A DNA stretch of 64,000 bases from CAYQJS01 sp964417895 (lineage in GTDB: Bacteria > Chloroflexota > UBA6077 > SHYK01). The stretch lies in assembly GCA_964417895.1 (NCBI GenBank), contig CAYQJS010000020.1, positions 15,734-79,733 on the forward strand, written 5' to 3'. Shown here piece by piece: positions 23,854 through 31,635 of the stretch; the first letter of the stretch is position 1; the number at the start of each line of letters is the position of its first letter. A program made the position numbers and the translations under genes. The notes under the pieces were generated by a model. It was not told the DNA's origin and did no database searches. It worked only from the letters and a program-made list of their open reading frames with translations.

Positions 23854-24597
23854 CTAGCGCTGCGGCATGCCCCGTCGCCCTCCCGTTGGGTTCCGCGGCT
23901 CGCGAAATGGCCGCGGCGGGCCGTCGACGCGACGGCCGGGGCCAGGTCCCGCTCCCCGCCCCCCAGAATGTTGGCCGTATCCATCGTTTCGTGGTCGGTA
24001 TGAGCCGGTCGGCGGTCGGTCGTGATGGTCGGGTCCTGTGGGCTGGCGTTCTTCGCGCGCCAGCGTCCGATAGATGTGGACCACCTTACACATCTCTTCG
24101 AGCAACGAGACCATGTGAAGAGCGTCGGCCAGGTCCTGCCCACGAGCGAAGACGCCGTGGCCCCGCAGCGCGACGATGCGGCTCTCCCGGAGGGTACGCG
24201 CGATCATGTTCGCCATGTCAGGCGAGTCGATGGTGCGCTGCGAGATGAGCACCGGGGCGCTGCCCAGGTTCTCACTGCCCTCGTCACTCGCAGGCGAGAG
24301 GCGGTCCTCGACCAGCGCCAGCGCCATGGTCCAGGGCGGCCTGGCGTACACGACGGCCTTGGCGTCAGTGCCTCGATAGATCGCCTGGTGCACGACGGCA
24401 TCCTCAGCCGCTGACTCTGGGATCTCCTCGTCGATGGGAAATTCGACAAGGTCCTCTGCCGTCAGGCGCCCCAGCATGGCGCCGCGTCGAGATATGACAG
24501 CTCGGCCTTCCACTCGCACACTCATGGCTCCGGTGTGCGAGCTGACGAGCCCTGTGAGAAACATGTCGCGGCCGAGTTCCTGAAATCGGTCCAGCAC
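23854..24597 (-). CDS. class II aldolase/adducin family protein
   Basis: 247 residues. Residues 1-185 resemble class II aldolase/adducin proteins such as fuculose- or ribulose-phosphate aldolases: SSHTGAMSVRVEGRAVISRRGAM, VVHQAIYRGTDAKAVVYARP (a zinc-site-like His, though the second expected His is Arg) and VALRGHGVFARGQDLADALH with a conserved His. The substrate is unknown. The last 60 residues are an odd Arg/Pro/Gly-rich tail (RPRNDGYGQHSGGRGAGPG) ending 11 bp from the tRNA-Leu 5' end. It may be a frameshifted or readthrough terminus. The GTG start ending at 24597 has GGGGAGGT upstream. It is cotranscribed ahead of, or terminates into, the tRNA. Confidence 0.75.
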   Translation of the reverse strand: MLDRFQELGRDMFLTGLVSSHTGAMSVRVEGRAVISRRGAMLGRLTAEDLVEFPIDEEIPESAAEDAVVHQAIYRGTDAKAVVYARPPWTMALALVEDRLSPASDEGSENLGSAPVLISQRTIDSPDMANMIARTLRESRIVALRGHGVFARGQDLADALHMVSLLEEMCKVVHIYRTLAREERQPTGPDHHDRPPTGSYRPRNDGYGQHSGGRGAGPGPGRRVDGPPRPFREPRNPTGGRRGMPQR

Positions 24598-24817
24598 GAC
24601 TACCTCCCCGGGTATACGGGAATCGTGAGAGCCGCCGACCGCGCAGCACTGATGATGTTCGCGTCGACACTCTCAGGCCTGGCTGTTGAAATCTTGGTTC
24701 TGAGTGTGGCGATCCGACCCCCACACACCGCTTCCCACGATCAAAACATTCGCTTGGGAGCAGCGGTGCTTCTCGGCCAGACCCACCCGGTTTTGACAGA
24801 CTCTAAGCATCATTTAA

Positions 24818-25128
24818 GAGCGGGAGGAGAGTAAGCCAGATTCTGTTCGCGACGACCATCTATCTGTCCGACCTCGGTCGAACTCCGCTTGACGCGGATG
24901 CCCCGTACCCTGGCCTCGGCGAGCAGCGTCACGGGCCATGCTTCGGGTTGCAGCGGGGGGGATTACCCTTTTCACTCCCCGAGTACGCTCTGGGCGGCTC
25001 GAGGCATTGGTCTCTGTGGCTCTAACCACCGGTTGCCCGGTCCCGGCTTGCGCCGGGCACCCTTGCTCTGCGCTGTCTGGACTTTCCTCTGCGGTTCTAA
25101 ACCGCAGCGGCCGTCCTTCCTCCCGCTC
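24818..25128 (-). ncRNA. rnpB: RNase P RNA, bacterial type
   Basis: 311-nt catalytic RNA of the tRNA 5'-processing ribonuclease. On the minus strand the conserved GAGGAAAGTCCAGAC lies near the 5' end and ACAGAATCTGGCTTA near the 3' end, both hallmarks of RNase P RNA. The terminal P1 helix is a perfect 11-bp pairing of 25118-25128 with 24818-24828 (GAGCGGGAGGA/TCCTCCCGCTC). The central GTGAAAAGGGTA and GCAACCGGTGGTTAGAGCCAC parts are also typical. The length is slightly short for type A. No clear intrinsic terminator follows at the 3' end. Confidence 0.95.
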
Positions 25129-25196
25129 AGCCGACCGCGTTGCACGGCCGGCTAGGACAGTATACCATGCCCTGATTCCAGATCGACGGAGCCGCC

Positions 25197-25691
25197 GTGT
25201 CCACGAACCTCGGACCGCTGCTCCCCGCCCAACTGGTCCGGCTGTTCTCCGGCCTCGACCTGCGGTCCAAGACCGAGATGGCGTGCGTCCTGGTTACCCA
25301 GGGCCCCGACGGGTACCCGAATCCCGCCATCGTCACGGCCGGCGAGCTCGTTGCGGGCAACCTCTCCACGATGCGAATCGCCCTCTACGCGGAGTCCAGC
25401 ACCTCGCGCAACCTGCGTGACCGGGGCGTCGCCACCCTTTGCCTCGCTCACGAGGGCGCCGCCTACTACGTCAAGGCTGATGCCGAGCCGCACGCGGCGG
25501 ATTCGCCAGCATTCGCGGGCCTTAGCGTCTTCACCTTGAAGCCCCGCGACGTCCTTAAGGATGCAGAGGAAGGGGCAGAGGTCACCTCCGGGTTTCGCTT
25601 CCGTGATCTCAGAGGCGAGGATGCCCTCCTCGAGCGCTGGAGTTCTGTGGTCGACGCCTTGCGGGCGACGTTCACAGCCGACCACGTTTAG
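25197..25691 (+). CDS. FMN-binding split-barrel (pyridoxamine 5'-phosphate oxidase-like) protein
   Basis: 164 residues with the layout of a PNPOx-like split barrel: MACVLVTQGPDGYPNPAIV (strand-turn-strand), MRIALYAESSTSRNLRDRG and GVATLCLAHEGAAYYVKADA. Family members bind FMN, F420 or haem and act as oxidoreductases or pyridoxine-phosphate oxidases; a specific role cannot be given. GTG start at 25197 with GGAG about 8 bases upstream. It is divergent from rnpB, with 68 bp between them, and 145 bp ahead of guaB. Confidence 0.65.
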   Translation: MSTNLGPLLPAQLVRLFSGLDLRSKTEMACVLVTQGPDGYPNPAIVTAGELVAGNLSTMRIALYAESSTSRNLRDRGVATLCLAHEGAAYYVKADAEPHAADSPAFAGLSVFTLKPRDVLKDAEEGAEVTSGFRFRDLRGEDALLERWSSVVDALRATFTADHV

Positions 25692-25708
25692 GCCCCGATC
25701 CATTCGTA

Positions 25709-25714
25709 TATAAT
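25709..25714 (+). promoter_or_regulatory. candidate -10 element (TATAAT) ahead of terminator and guaB
   Basis: A perfect TATAAT, embedded in TATATAAT, 18 bp after the stop of the split-barrel gene. No good -35 is seen at 16-18 bp. Transcription from here would run straight into the strong hairpin at 25746-25780 before reaching guaB. Confidence 0.4.
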
Positions 25715-25745
25715 CCGCCATGCGAGTGGCCGTCAGGCATCCTGC

Positions 25746-25780
25746 AACACACCCCGACACGTCGGGGTGTGTTTGTTTTT
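25746..25780 (+). terminator. intrinsic terminator or attenuator upstream of guaB
   Basis: A perfect 13-bp inverted repeat (25746-25758 with 25761-25773, stem AACACACCCCGAC) with a very short loop, followed by TGTTTTT. It ends 56 bp before the guaB start. It may terminate the split-barrel gene or attenuate guaB. Confidence 0.85.
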
Positions 25781-25836
25781 GAGGGGTGGGCGATGGCGGA
25801 TCGGCCTGTAGTCTCACCTAGATTCGGGAGGGACCG

Positions 25837-27309
25837 ATGACCCTTGCGGACTACAAGTTCGGCCGGGATGGCCTCACGTTCGACGACGTCGCGCTGGTGC
25901 CCGGGCGCTCCTCGGTCCTTCCATCTGAGGTCGCCACGTCGACGCGGCTGGCATCGTCCATCACCTTGCAGATCCCGGTCGTCTCCGCCGCCATGGACAC
26001 CGTCACCGAAGCCCGCCTCGCCATCGCCCTGGCGCGAGAGGGGGGCATCGGCATCATCCACCGCAATCTGTCCATCGAGGCCCAGGCCCTCGAGGTGGAC
26101 ACCGTCAAGCGCAGCCAGTCCGGCATGATCGTCGATCCGATCACCCTGGAGCCAACGCACCGGCTCGCCGATGCTGTCGCCATCATGGAACGGTATCACA
26201 TTAGCGGGGTTCCCATCACCGAGAATGGGAAGCTCGTGGGAATCCTGACCAACCGAGACATCCGCTTCCGAACCGAATTTGACGACCCCATCGGCGATGT
26301 CATGACCCGCGAGGGCCTCATCACTGTGCCCCTCGGCACGACCCTCGAGGAGGCGAAAAACATCCTGCACCGCCACCGGATCGAGAAGCTGCCTGTCGTC
26401 GACGAGGAAGGTCGACTCCGCGGCCTCATCACGGTCAAGGACATTCAGAAGCAGATCGAGTTCCCCTATGCGACCCTCGATCCGCAGGGTCGCCTTCGCG
26501 TTGGCGCCGCCGTCGGCGTCGGCCGCGACGCCGACGAACGGGCGGCAGAGCTCATCCACAACGGAGTCGACGTGCTCGTCGTTGACACCGCGCACGGCCA
26601 CTCCGAAAGCGTCATCGATACTGTCCGCCAGCTCAAACGTCGAACGTCCGTGCCCGTCATCGCGGGGAATATCGCCACGGCGGAGGCGGCCGACGAGCTG
26701 ATTGAGGCGGGTGCGGATGCCGTCAAGGTCGGCGTCGGGCCCGGCTCCATCTGTATAACGCGGGTCGTCACAGGGGTAGGGGTGCCGCAGCTCACCGCCA
26801 TTCACGACTGTGCCGAAGCCGCAAGGCGCAGCGGCATTCCCGTAATCGCTGACGGTGGCATCCGCTACTCAGGGGACATCTCCAAGGCCATCGCGGCGGG
26901 CGGCGACTCCGTGATGCTGGGGAGCCTCCTGGCCGGCGTAGACGAGAGTCCTGGCGAAGTCGTGCTACGCCAGGGGGAGCGCTACAAGGAGTATCGGGGC
27001 ATGGGCTCCATCGGCGCTATGCGGGATCGAGGCTACAGCCGCGACCGATACTTCCAGGAAGACGTGCAGAACATGAAGCTGATAGCCGAGGGGGTCGAAG
27101 CCCAGGTGCCCTACAAGGGGACCCTATCCAGCCTCGTCTACCAGTTGGTCGGAGGGCTGCGCACCGCGATGGGCTATCTCGGTGCGAGAACAGTCCGCGA
27201 GCTCCAGGCGAACAGCCGCTTCATTCGCATAACGCCCGCTTCTATGGAAGAAAGCCACCCCCACGACGTGGTGATGACCAAGCAGGCGCCCAACTACTGG
27301 GGGAGATAA
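25837..27309 (+). CDS. guaB: inosine-5'-monophosphate dehydrogenase
   Basis: 490 residues, standard length. It oxidises IMP to XMP with NAD+, the committed step of GMP synthesis. The N-terminal TIM-barrel part FGRDGLTFDDVALVPGRSSV and VVSAAMDTVTEA are clear. Two CBS modules sit at about 93-205. The catalytic loop GVGPGSICITRVVTGVG has the active Cys at about 306. The flap region MGSIGAMRDRGYSRDRYFQE follows. GGGAGGG precedes the ATG. A strong hairpin terminator lies 56 bp upstream, so expression may be attenuated. The next gene is convergent. Confidence 0.97.
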   Translation: MTLADYKFGRDGLTFDDVALVPGRSSVLPSEVATSTRLASSITLQIPVVSAAMDTVTEARLAIALAREGGIGIIHRNLSIEAQALEVDTVKRSQSGMIVDPITLEPTHRLADAVAIMERYHISGVPITENGKLVGILTNRDIRFRTEFDDPIGDVMTREGLITVPLGTTLEEAKNILHRHRIEKLPVVDEEGRLRGLITVKDIQKQIEFPYATLDPQGRLRVGAAVGVGRDADERAAELIHNGVDVLVVDTAHGHSESVIDTVRQLKRRTSVPVIAGNIATAEAADELIEAGADAVKVGVGPGSICITRVVTGVGVPQLTAIHDCAEAARRSGIPVIADGGIRYSGDISKAIAAGGDSVMLGSLLAGVDESPGEVVLRQGERYKEYRGMGSIGAMRDRGYSRDRYFQEDVQNMKLIAEGVEAQVPYKGTLSSLVYQLVGGLRTAMGYLGARTVRELQANSRFIRITPASMEESHPHDVVMTKQAPNYWGR

Positions 27310-27327
27310 CGCCGGGCTGGGAGCGGA

Positions 27328-28323
27328 TCAGCGCTCGGCGCCGAGCACTCGGCCCAGGAACAAATCCAGGAAGCCGTCAACGTCAACGTCGAGTGCGACG
27401 TCAACGTTCCCTTCGACATCCTCAATGCCGATAACGTCGTCGTTGTCCCCTCGACCGGCGACGACCTCGCGCCGACCGGACATCACCGCGACGGTCTGGC
27501 CTCGCGTCAGCTTGCCACTCAGCTCCACATCTACCCGCAGCCGACGGGTGCTCACCAGCCCCGGCTGGAGGGCCACCGCCACCGCCAGCGGGTCGTGGAG
27601 AGCCGCCGCGGGGAAACCGAGCCGCGCCGCCATGGCGACGTAGAACTTGAGCAGTGCGGCGGCGAGGCCGCTGGGTGACTCCGGACGGGGACCCGTGGCA
27701 CGGAGGCATTCTTGAAGCCTCTCTGTCGATAGGGCAGCCCGCCGCGTCACATCGAGTGGGACGAGGGTCATGGGCAGACCGCTGCAAAGAAGCACCGCCG
27801 CCGCCTCCGGGTCTGCGTAGCAGTTCGACTCGGCAACCGGCGTGATGTTGCCGGGCACCCCCACCGCGCCGCACATGGCAACGACACGCCCGACCCGCTT
27901 CGGCCACTGAGCATCCAGTTCACATGCGAGGGCGATGTTGGTCAGCGGCCCCAGCGCAATCACGGTCAGAGGCTCACCACGGACATTCGCCATGTCACGC
28001 AGGAATTCCGCGGCGGATGGAGCGCTGGCCTCGGTGCGCGGTGCAGGAACACCCACGTCCCCGAGTCCGTCGGCGCCATGGAAGAGGGTCGCCGTGGTCA
28101 AGCGCCCGACGAGAGGCCGCGCGGCGCCCGGATGGACCGGTACACTTGCCGCACCGGCGACCTCCAGAACGGCCAGGGCGTTCCTCGTGGCCTGTTCAAC
28201 GGAGACGTTTCCTGCCACCGTGGTGACGCCAGCCAGTTCGACTTCGCGAGAGCGCAGAGCCAACAGGATTGCGAGGGCGTCGTCGACGCCTGGATCGACA
28301 TCCAGGACCACGCGCATGCTCAC
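27328..28323 (-). CDS. nucleoside hydrolase (inosine-uridine type)
   Basis: 331 residues. The signature Asp cluster VVLDVDPGVDDALAI near the N-terminus forms the calcium site that holds the ribose. Further family blocks are TTVAGNVSVEQATRNAL, VIALGPLTNIAL and ALHDPLAVAVAL. It releases bases from ribonucleosides for purine/pyrimidine salvage. It begins with GTG inside the stop of the upstream S41 peptidase gene (4-bp GTGA overlap), so the two are coupled. It is convergent with guaB, 18 bp apart, grouping purine salvage next to purine synthesis. The C-terminal tail is acidic and Val/Asp-rich. Confidence 0.92.
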   Translation of the reverse strand: MSMRVVLDVDPGVDDALAILLALRSREVELAGVTTVAGNVSVEQATRNALAVLEVAGAASVPVHPGAARPLVGRLTTATLFHGADGLGDVGVPAPRTEASAPSAAEFLRDMANVRGEPLTVIALGPLTNIALACELDAQWPKRVGRVVAMCGAVGVPGNITPVAESNCYADPEAAAVLLCSGLPMTLVPLDVTRRAALSTERLQECLRATGPRPESPSGLAAALLKFYVAMAARLGFPAAALHDPLAVAVALQPGLVSTRRLRVDVELSGKLTRGQTVAVMSGRREVVAGRGDNDDVIGIEDVEGNVDVALDVDVDGFLDLFLGRVLGAER

Positions 28324-29723
28324 GCCGCGGCGGGAAGGTCCTCGTCCGGCGTCTCCTCCTCTTCCTCCTCCTCGGCAGTGGACGCGACGCTGGCGGTGAT
28401 CCTTTGCTGGAGGTGGCTGAGCGCGGCGACCAGCGGCGCGTCAGGCGGCGGGCCGCCTCCAGCGGCGGGCGCGGGTCGCACCTCCACATCGGGCTGTAGA
28501 CCCACGTTGTTGAGCACGCGGCCCAGCCCGGAATCAATCCTCAACACCGTGATCTGGAGGGCTGATCCGTCGCTCAGCGGCTCCACAACGCTGCCGGCCA
28601 CCGAGCCGGCCGTCCGGGTGCCGAGCACCGGGCCCACTCCCTGTTCCTGGATCGCCGCCGCCAGGAGCTCCGCCATGGAGGCTGACCCCTCATCGACGAG
28701 GACGGCCATTGGCTTCGTCCAGCGTGCTTGGCTCGCCACGGAGTACGACCTCGTCTCGCCGGAACGGCTGGTCTGGCGATAGAGCGGCGAGCCCTCCGGT
28801 AGGAAGAGCCCGGCGACACGGGCCCCCACGTCGAGCCGCCCTCCGCCGTTGCCGCGCAGGTCGAGAACCAGGGCACGGGCTCCGCCGGCCTCGATCCAAG
28901 TGAGCTCGTCGATCAGCTCCTGATAGAGCGCCGGTCGGGGGAAGCCACGCAGATTGACGTACCCGATCTGATCGATGATCTTCGATTCGATGGACTCCAC
29001 CCGGATGCTGGCCCGCTCGACCTCGACCTCGAATGGCTCGGGTCGGCCAGCGCGCCGCATTGTGAGCTTGACCTTCGTGCCCGCCTGGCCCCGGACTGCC
29101 AGCGCTGCCTCCGCGGCCGTCATGTCGCGCGCAGGCCTGCCGTCGATGGCGACGAACTCGTCACCAGGCAGGATTCCGCTTCGCTCCGCTGGACTCGCGG
29201 GGAACACATAGTCCACGCGCAACGGGTCGGTCCGGAGGCGCACCCCCACCCCCTCATAGCGCAGCTGGCCGGATGCCCACTCCTGGTGGTCGCGATACAT
29301 CTGCGGGGTGAGGAACCCGGTGTGCCCCTCACGGGCTGCCCCGGCCATCGCCCGAATGGCTGCGTACGAAACCCTCTCCTGGGGCAGCCCGTCGCCGCGG
29401 GCTTCCCACAACAAGCAATAGCGATCGGCGAAGCGCGCCCAACTCCCTGTCGAGTCGTCTACCGTCCAGTCGTCAGATAGGCCCGGGGGGGGAGTGGGCC
29501 GGCTTCTGCGGACCTCCGAGGCGGCCGCCGCTGCCGCTGGTGGCAGGAGCAGGGACGGCGGCAGCGGCTCGATGAATCGCTCAGTGAGGAGATCGAATGC
29601 CTCTTTCACGAGACCGAGCCCTGGTGATGGCGGGTCTCCAGCGCCACACGCTGCCGCCTGGACACCGTGGGGCGAGGTAGCAAAAACAACCGCGATGAGC
29701 AGAAATACGGTGAGCGAGCGCAA
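28320..29723 (-). CDS. S41 family (C-terminal processing) peptidase, secreted
   Basis: 467 residues. An N-terminal signal peptide (SLTVFLLIAVVFATSPHGVQA) is followed by a helical part, a PDZ domain (about 160-245, RYEGVGVRLRTDPLRVDYVF, SPAERSGILPGDEFVAIDGR) and a crotonase-like S41 catalytic domain (YVNLRGFPRPALYQEL, ALVLDLRGNGGG). The nucleophile Ser is at about 347 in DEGSASMAELLAAAI. The position where CtpA-type enzymes carry the general-base Lys (usually GKG after GETTF) reads RTAGSVAGS, so the Lys is not at the expected place. Activity by the usual Ser-Lys dyad is therefore doubtful. The acidic Glu-rich C-terminus is unusual. It is coupled to the nucleoside hydrolase downstream. Confidence 0.85.
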   Translation of the reverse strand: MRSLTVFLLIAVVFATSPHGVQAAACGAGDPPSPGLGLVKEAFDLLTERFIEPLPPSLLLPPAAAAAASEVRRSRPTPPPGLSDDWTVDDSTGSWARFADRYCLLWEARGDGLPQERVSYAAIRAMAGAAREGHTGFLTPQMYRDHQEWASGQLRYEGVGVRLRTDPLRVDYVFPASPAERSGILPGDEFVAIDGRPARDMTAAEAALAVRGQAGTKVKLTMRRAGRPEPFEVEVERASIRVESIESKIIDQIGYVNLRGFPRPALYQELIDELTWIEAGGARALVLDLRGNGGGRLDVGARVAGLFLPEGSPLYRQTSRSGETRSYSVASQARWTKPMAVLVDEGSASMAELLAAAIQEQGVGPVLGTRTAGSVAGSVVEPLSDGSALQITVLRIDSGLGRVLNNVGLQPDVEVRPAPAAGGGPPPDAPLVAALSHLQQRITASVASTAEEEEEEETPDEDLPAAA

Positions 29724-29814
29724 CCGTCATTCCTCTGGGTCAGCAGGATCTGCGGACGGCGCAAAAGCTCCACGAGCTTCTACGCTCGCCGACGATAGTA
29801 TCATCATTGAGCTT

Positions 29815-30549
29815 ATGGCTGCTCCGCCGGTCTGGAGACTCCTCGTCCTCCTGGTGCTCCTGTGCGCCAACGCCCTGCTCGGCGCTGGGCAGGGCGCAAC
29901 GTTGGCCGTCGCGGGGCGCAGCGCCTCCTCCGAAATCGTCGACGTCGCCCTGGATCCAGGCCACTCGACCTGGGACATAGGGGCAGTGGGCGCGGGAATG
30001 GCCGAGCACGAGCTCACGCTCGACGTAGCGAATCGAGCGCGCGCGCAGCTGCAGGAGTGGGGGTACAGCGTCAGGCTCACGCGGGAGGGAAGGAGCCGAG
30101 TGGCCACCGCTGTTCCGCCTGACCCCACTGAAGCCGTCCGGACCGAGCAAGGGGCGCGCCATGCCGCAGCCGGACCGGCGCGCGCGTACGTTTCGATCCA
30201 CTTCAACGCGCACCCGAACCAGAGTCTTCGAGGAACCGAGACCTACGTCAACAGCGATAATCACGGCCCCGCAAGCTGGCGGCTCGCTGGGCTGCTACAG
30301 GCCGAAACGGTGGCTGCGCTCGCGGCGGCGGGGTACACGCCTTTCGACCGCGGCGTCAAAGAGGATCTCACGGCCGGCAAGCCCTACGGCCACTTCTTCT
30401 CACTTCGCGGCCCGTTTCCGAGCGCTCTCGTGGAGTGCCTCTTTCTGTCGAATCCTTCAGAGGCGGAAATTCTCCGGCACGATGCGATGCGCGACGCCAT
30501 CGCTCGAGGCATCGCGCTGGGGGTAGCGCGATATCTGGATGGGGAATAA
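29815..30549 (+). CDS. N-acetylmuramoyl-L-alanine amidase (Amidase_3)
   Basis: 244-residue exported zinc amidase that cuts the bond between MurNAc and the peptide in peptidoglycan. Signal peptide RLLVLLVLLCANALLGAGQ. Motifs: the first zinc His at about 50 in VALDPGHSTWD, an acidic ligand in GAGMAEHELTLD, the zinc His in YVSIHFNAHPN, and the catalytic Glu in ALVECLFLSNPSEAE. The start at 29815 was chosen for the signal peptide; the frame is open far upstream but overlaps the divergent S41 gene. The ribosome site is weak. The gene is divergent from the S41 peptidase, with 91 bp between the starts. Confidence 0.88.
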   Translation: MAAPPVWRLLVLLVLLCANALLGAGQGATLAVAGRSASSEIVDVALDPGHSTWDIGAVGAGMAEHELTLDVANRARAQLQEWGYSVRLTREGRSRVATAVPPDPTEAVRTEQGARHAAAGPARAYVSIHFNAHPNQSLRGTETYVNSDNHGPASWRLAGLLQAETVAALAAAGYTPFDRGVKEDLTAGKPYGHFFSLRGPFPSALVECLFLSNPSEAEILRHDAMRDAIARGIALGVARYLDGE

Positions 30550-30602
30550 TCCCCGTGCGTGACTTGCATTTTCCAGCGCCACCGGCTTGAGGGGACGGAC
30601 TG

Positions 30603-30980
30603 ATGACACGCGTCTGTAGGAGCTGCGGAACAACCTACGAGGACTGGGTCACGATGTGCCCCGACTGTGGCGTTCCCCTCGCGGGCGCGCCGGGCACTGA
30701 CGCAGACCCGGACACCGACACGGACCGTACGCTCTCCATCGAATTCACCTTGTTATCCGGGGAAACCATATCGGTACGCGACGAGATCGATGAGCCAATC
30801 ACCGAGGAGGCCGTGCGCCACTACGCCGAGCGACTCATCCGGGAGATGGGCACGGACGTCGTCCGCACGTTCGCCTACTGGTGGGAGGGCGAGTTCTACG
30901 TGGACGCGGTGCGGCTTCGTGAAGTGGCGGCGCTAAGCGTTTCAATGGTCAGTCCTGACGACGACGAGGACAACGACTGA
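30603..30980 (+). CDS. zinc-ribbon protein, acidic C-terminus
   Basis: 125 residues. The N-terminal zinc ribbon CRSCGTTYEDWVTMCPDCGVPL has two CxxC pairs. An Asp-rich linker and a globular part follow (LSIEFTLLSGETISVRDEID, HYAERLIREMGTDVVRTFAY). It ends DDDEDND. No enzyme motif; it may be a regulatory or protein-interaction factor. GAGGGGACGGACTG precedes the ATG. It is 53 bp after the amidase and probably cotranscribed. Confidence 0.7.
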   Translation: MTRVCRSCGTTYEDWVTMCPDCGVPLAGAPGTDADPDTDTDRTLSIEFTLLSGETISVRDEIDEPITEEAVRHYAERLIREMGTDVVRTFAYWWEGEFYVDAVRLREVAALSVSMVSPDDDEDND

Positions 30981-30990
30981 ACCCCATAGC

Positions 30991-31117
30991 GGGCTGCTGG
31001 AACAACCCGCTCACCTGAGCTTGTGGTTCGACAAGCTCACCAGGATCGGCGCTCATCCCGAGCTTGCCGAGGGACAGGCTCACCACGAGCGGAATCCGAG
31101 CTTTTCAGCAGCCTGTT
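30991..31117. repeat. MITE-like intergenic repeat, copy A
   Basis: Terminal inverted repeats GGCTGCTG / CAGCAGCC enclose AACAACCCGCTCACC, GAGCTTG, GGTTCGACAAGCTCACC and GAGCGGA segments. The same order of blocks occurs at 57652-57755. It fills the spacer between the zinc-ribbon gene and uspA. It contains no ORF of note. Confidence 0.75.
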
Positions 31118-31147
31118 TGCTTAGGCGTCCCTGGGCCGGGAGCCGAG

Positions 31148-31612
31148 CTAGCCATCTTTCGCCCTGACCACGAGCACCGGGCGGCCGCCGTTGCGCAGCA
31201 CGGCATCGGTCACGCTGCCCAGCAGCGCTCGTCGGAGGCCGGTCCTGCCGTGGGTGGCCATCGCTACCAGGTCGATATCATTCGCCGACTCGTACTTGAT
31301 GATCTCGCGAGCCGGGTCGCCGTTAGCGACCGTCCACACAGCGCGGATGCCGCGGTCCGCGAGTTGGCGCACGATCTCCTGCAAGCGCGCACTTCCCTGG
31401 GCTCGCAGCTCTGCCTGAGCTTCATCGATCGCCTCAATGGCAGCCCCTGCGCCGGCTTCGAGGTCGGCAGAATAGACGGCTGGATTTGGCGAAGGGATCA
31501 CCTCTAGCAAGTGGACCTCGGCCTGGAGCGGCCCGGCCAGCTCGATCACATGGGGTAGAGCCTGCTCCGCGAAGGGCGAGCCGTCATGGGGCACCAGAAT
31601 CCGTCGGTACAT
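31148..31612 (-). CDS. universal stress protein, UspA family
   Basis: 154 residues, single UspA domain with the nucleotide-binding pattern: ILVPHDGSPFAEQAL at the start and ATHGRTGLRRALLGSVTDAV (G-x2-G-x9-G-S/T) near the end. The ATP-binding type is likely. It helps cells survive stress by an unclear mechanism. It is divergent from the tRNA methyltransferase gene. Confidence 0.92.
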   Translation of the reverse strand: MYRRILVPHDGSPFAEQALPHVIELAGPLQAEVHLLEVIPSPNPAVYSADLEAGAGAAIEAIDEAQAELRAQGSARLQEIVRQLADRGIRAVWTVANGDPAREIIKYESANDIDLVAMATHGRTGLRRALLGSVTDAVLRNGGRPVLVVRAKDG

Positions 31613-31635
31613 TGCACAGCTCCCAGTCTTTACCT

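Noticed and set aside
24818..25160. Short ORFs within the RNase P RNA locus
   Set aside because: The region is fully explained by the RNA; ORFs there are accidental.
29494..29814. 107-residue upstream extension of the amidase
   Set aside because: Antisense to the S41 peptidase signal region; the signal peptide begins at 29815.
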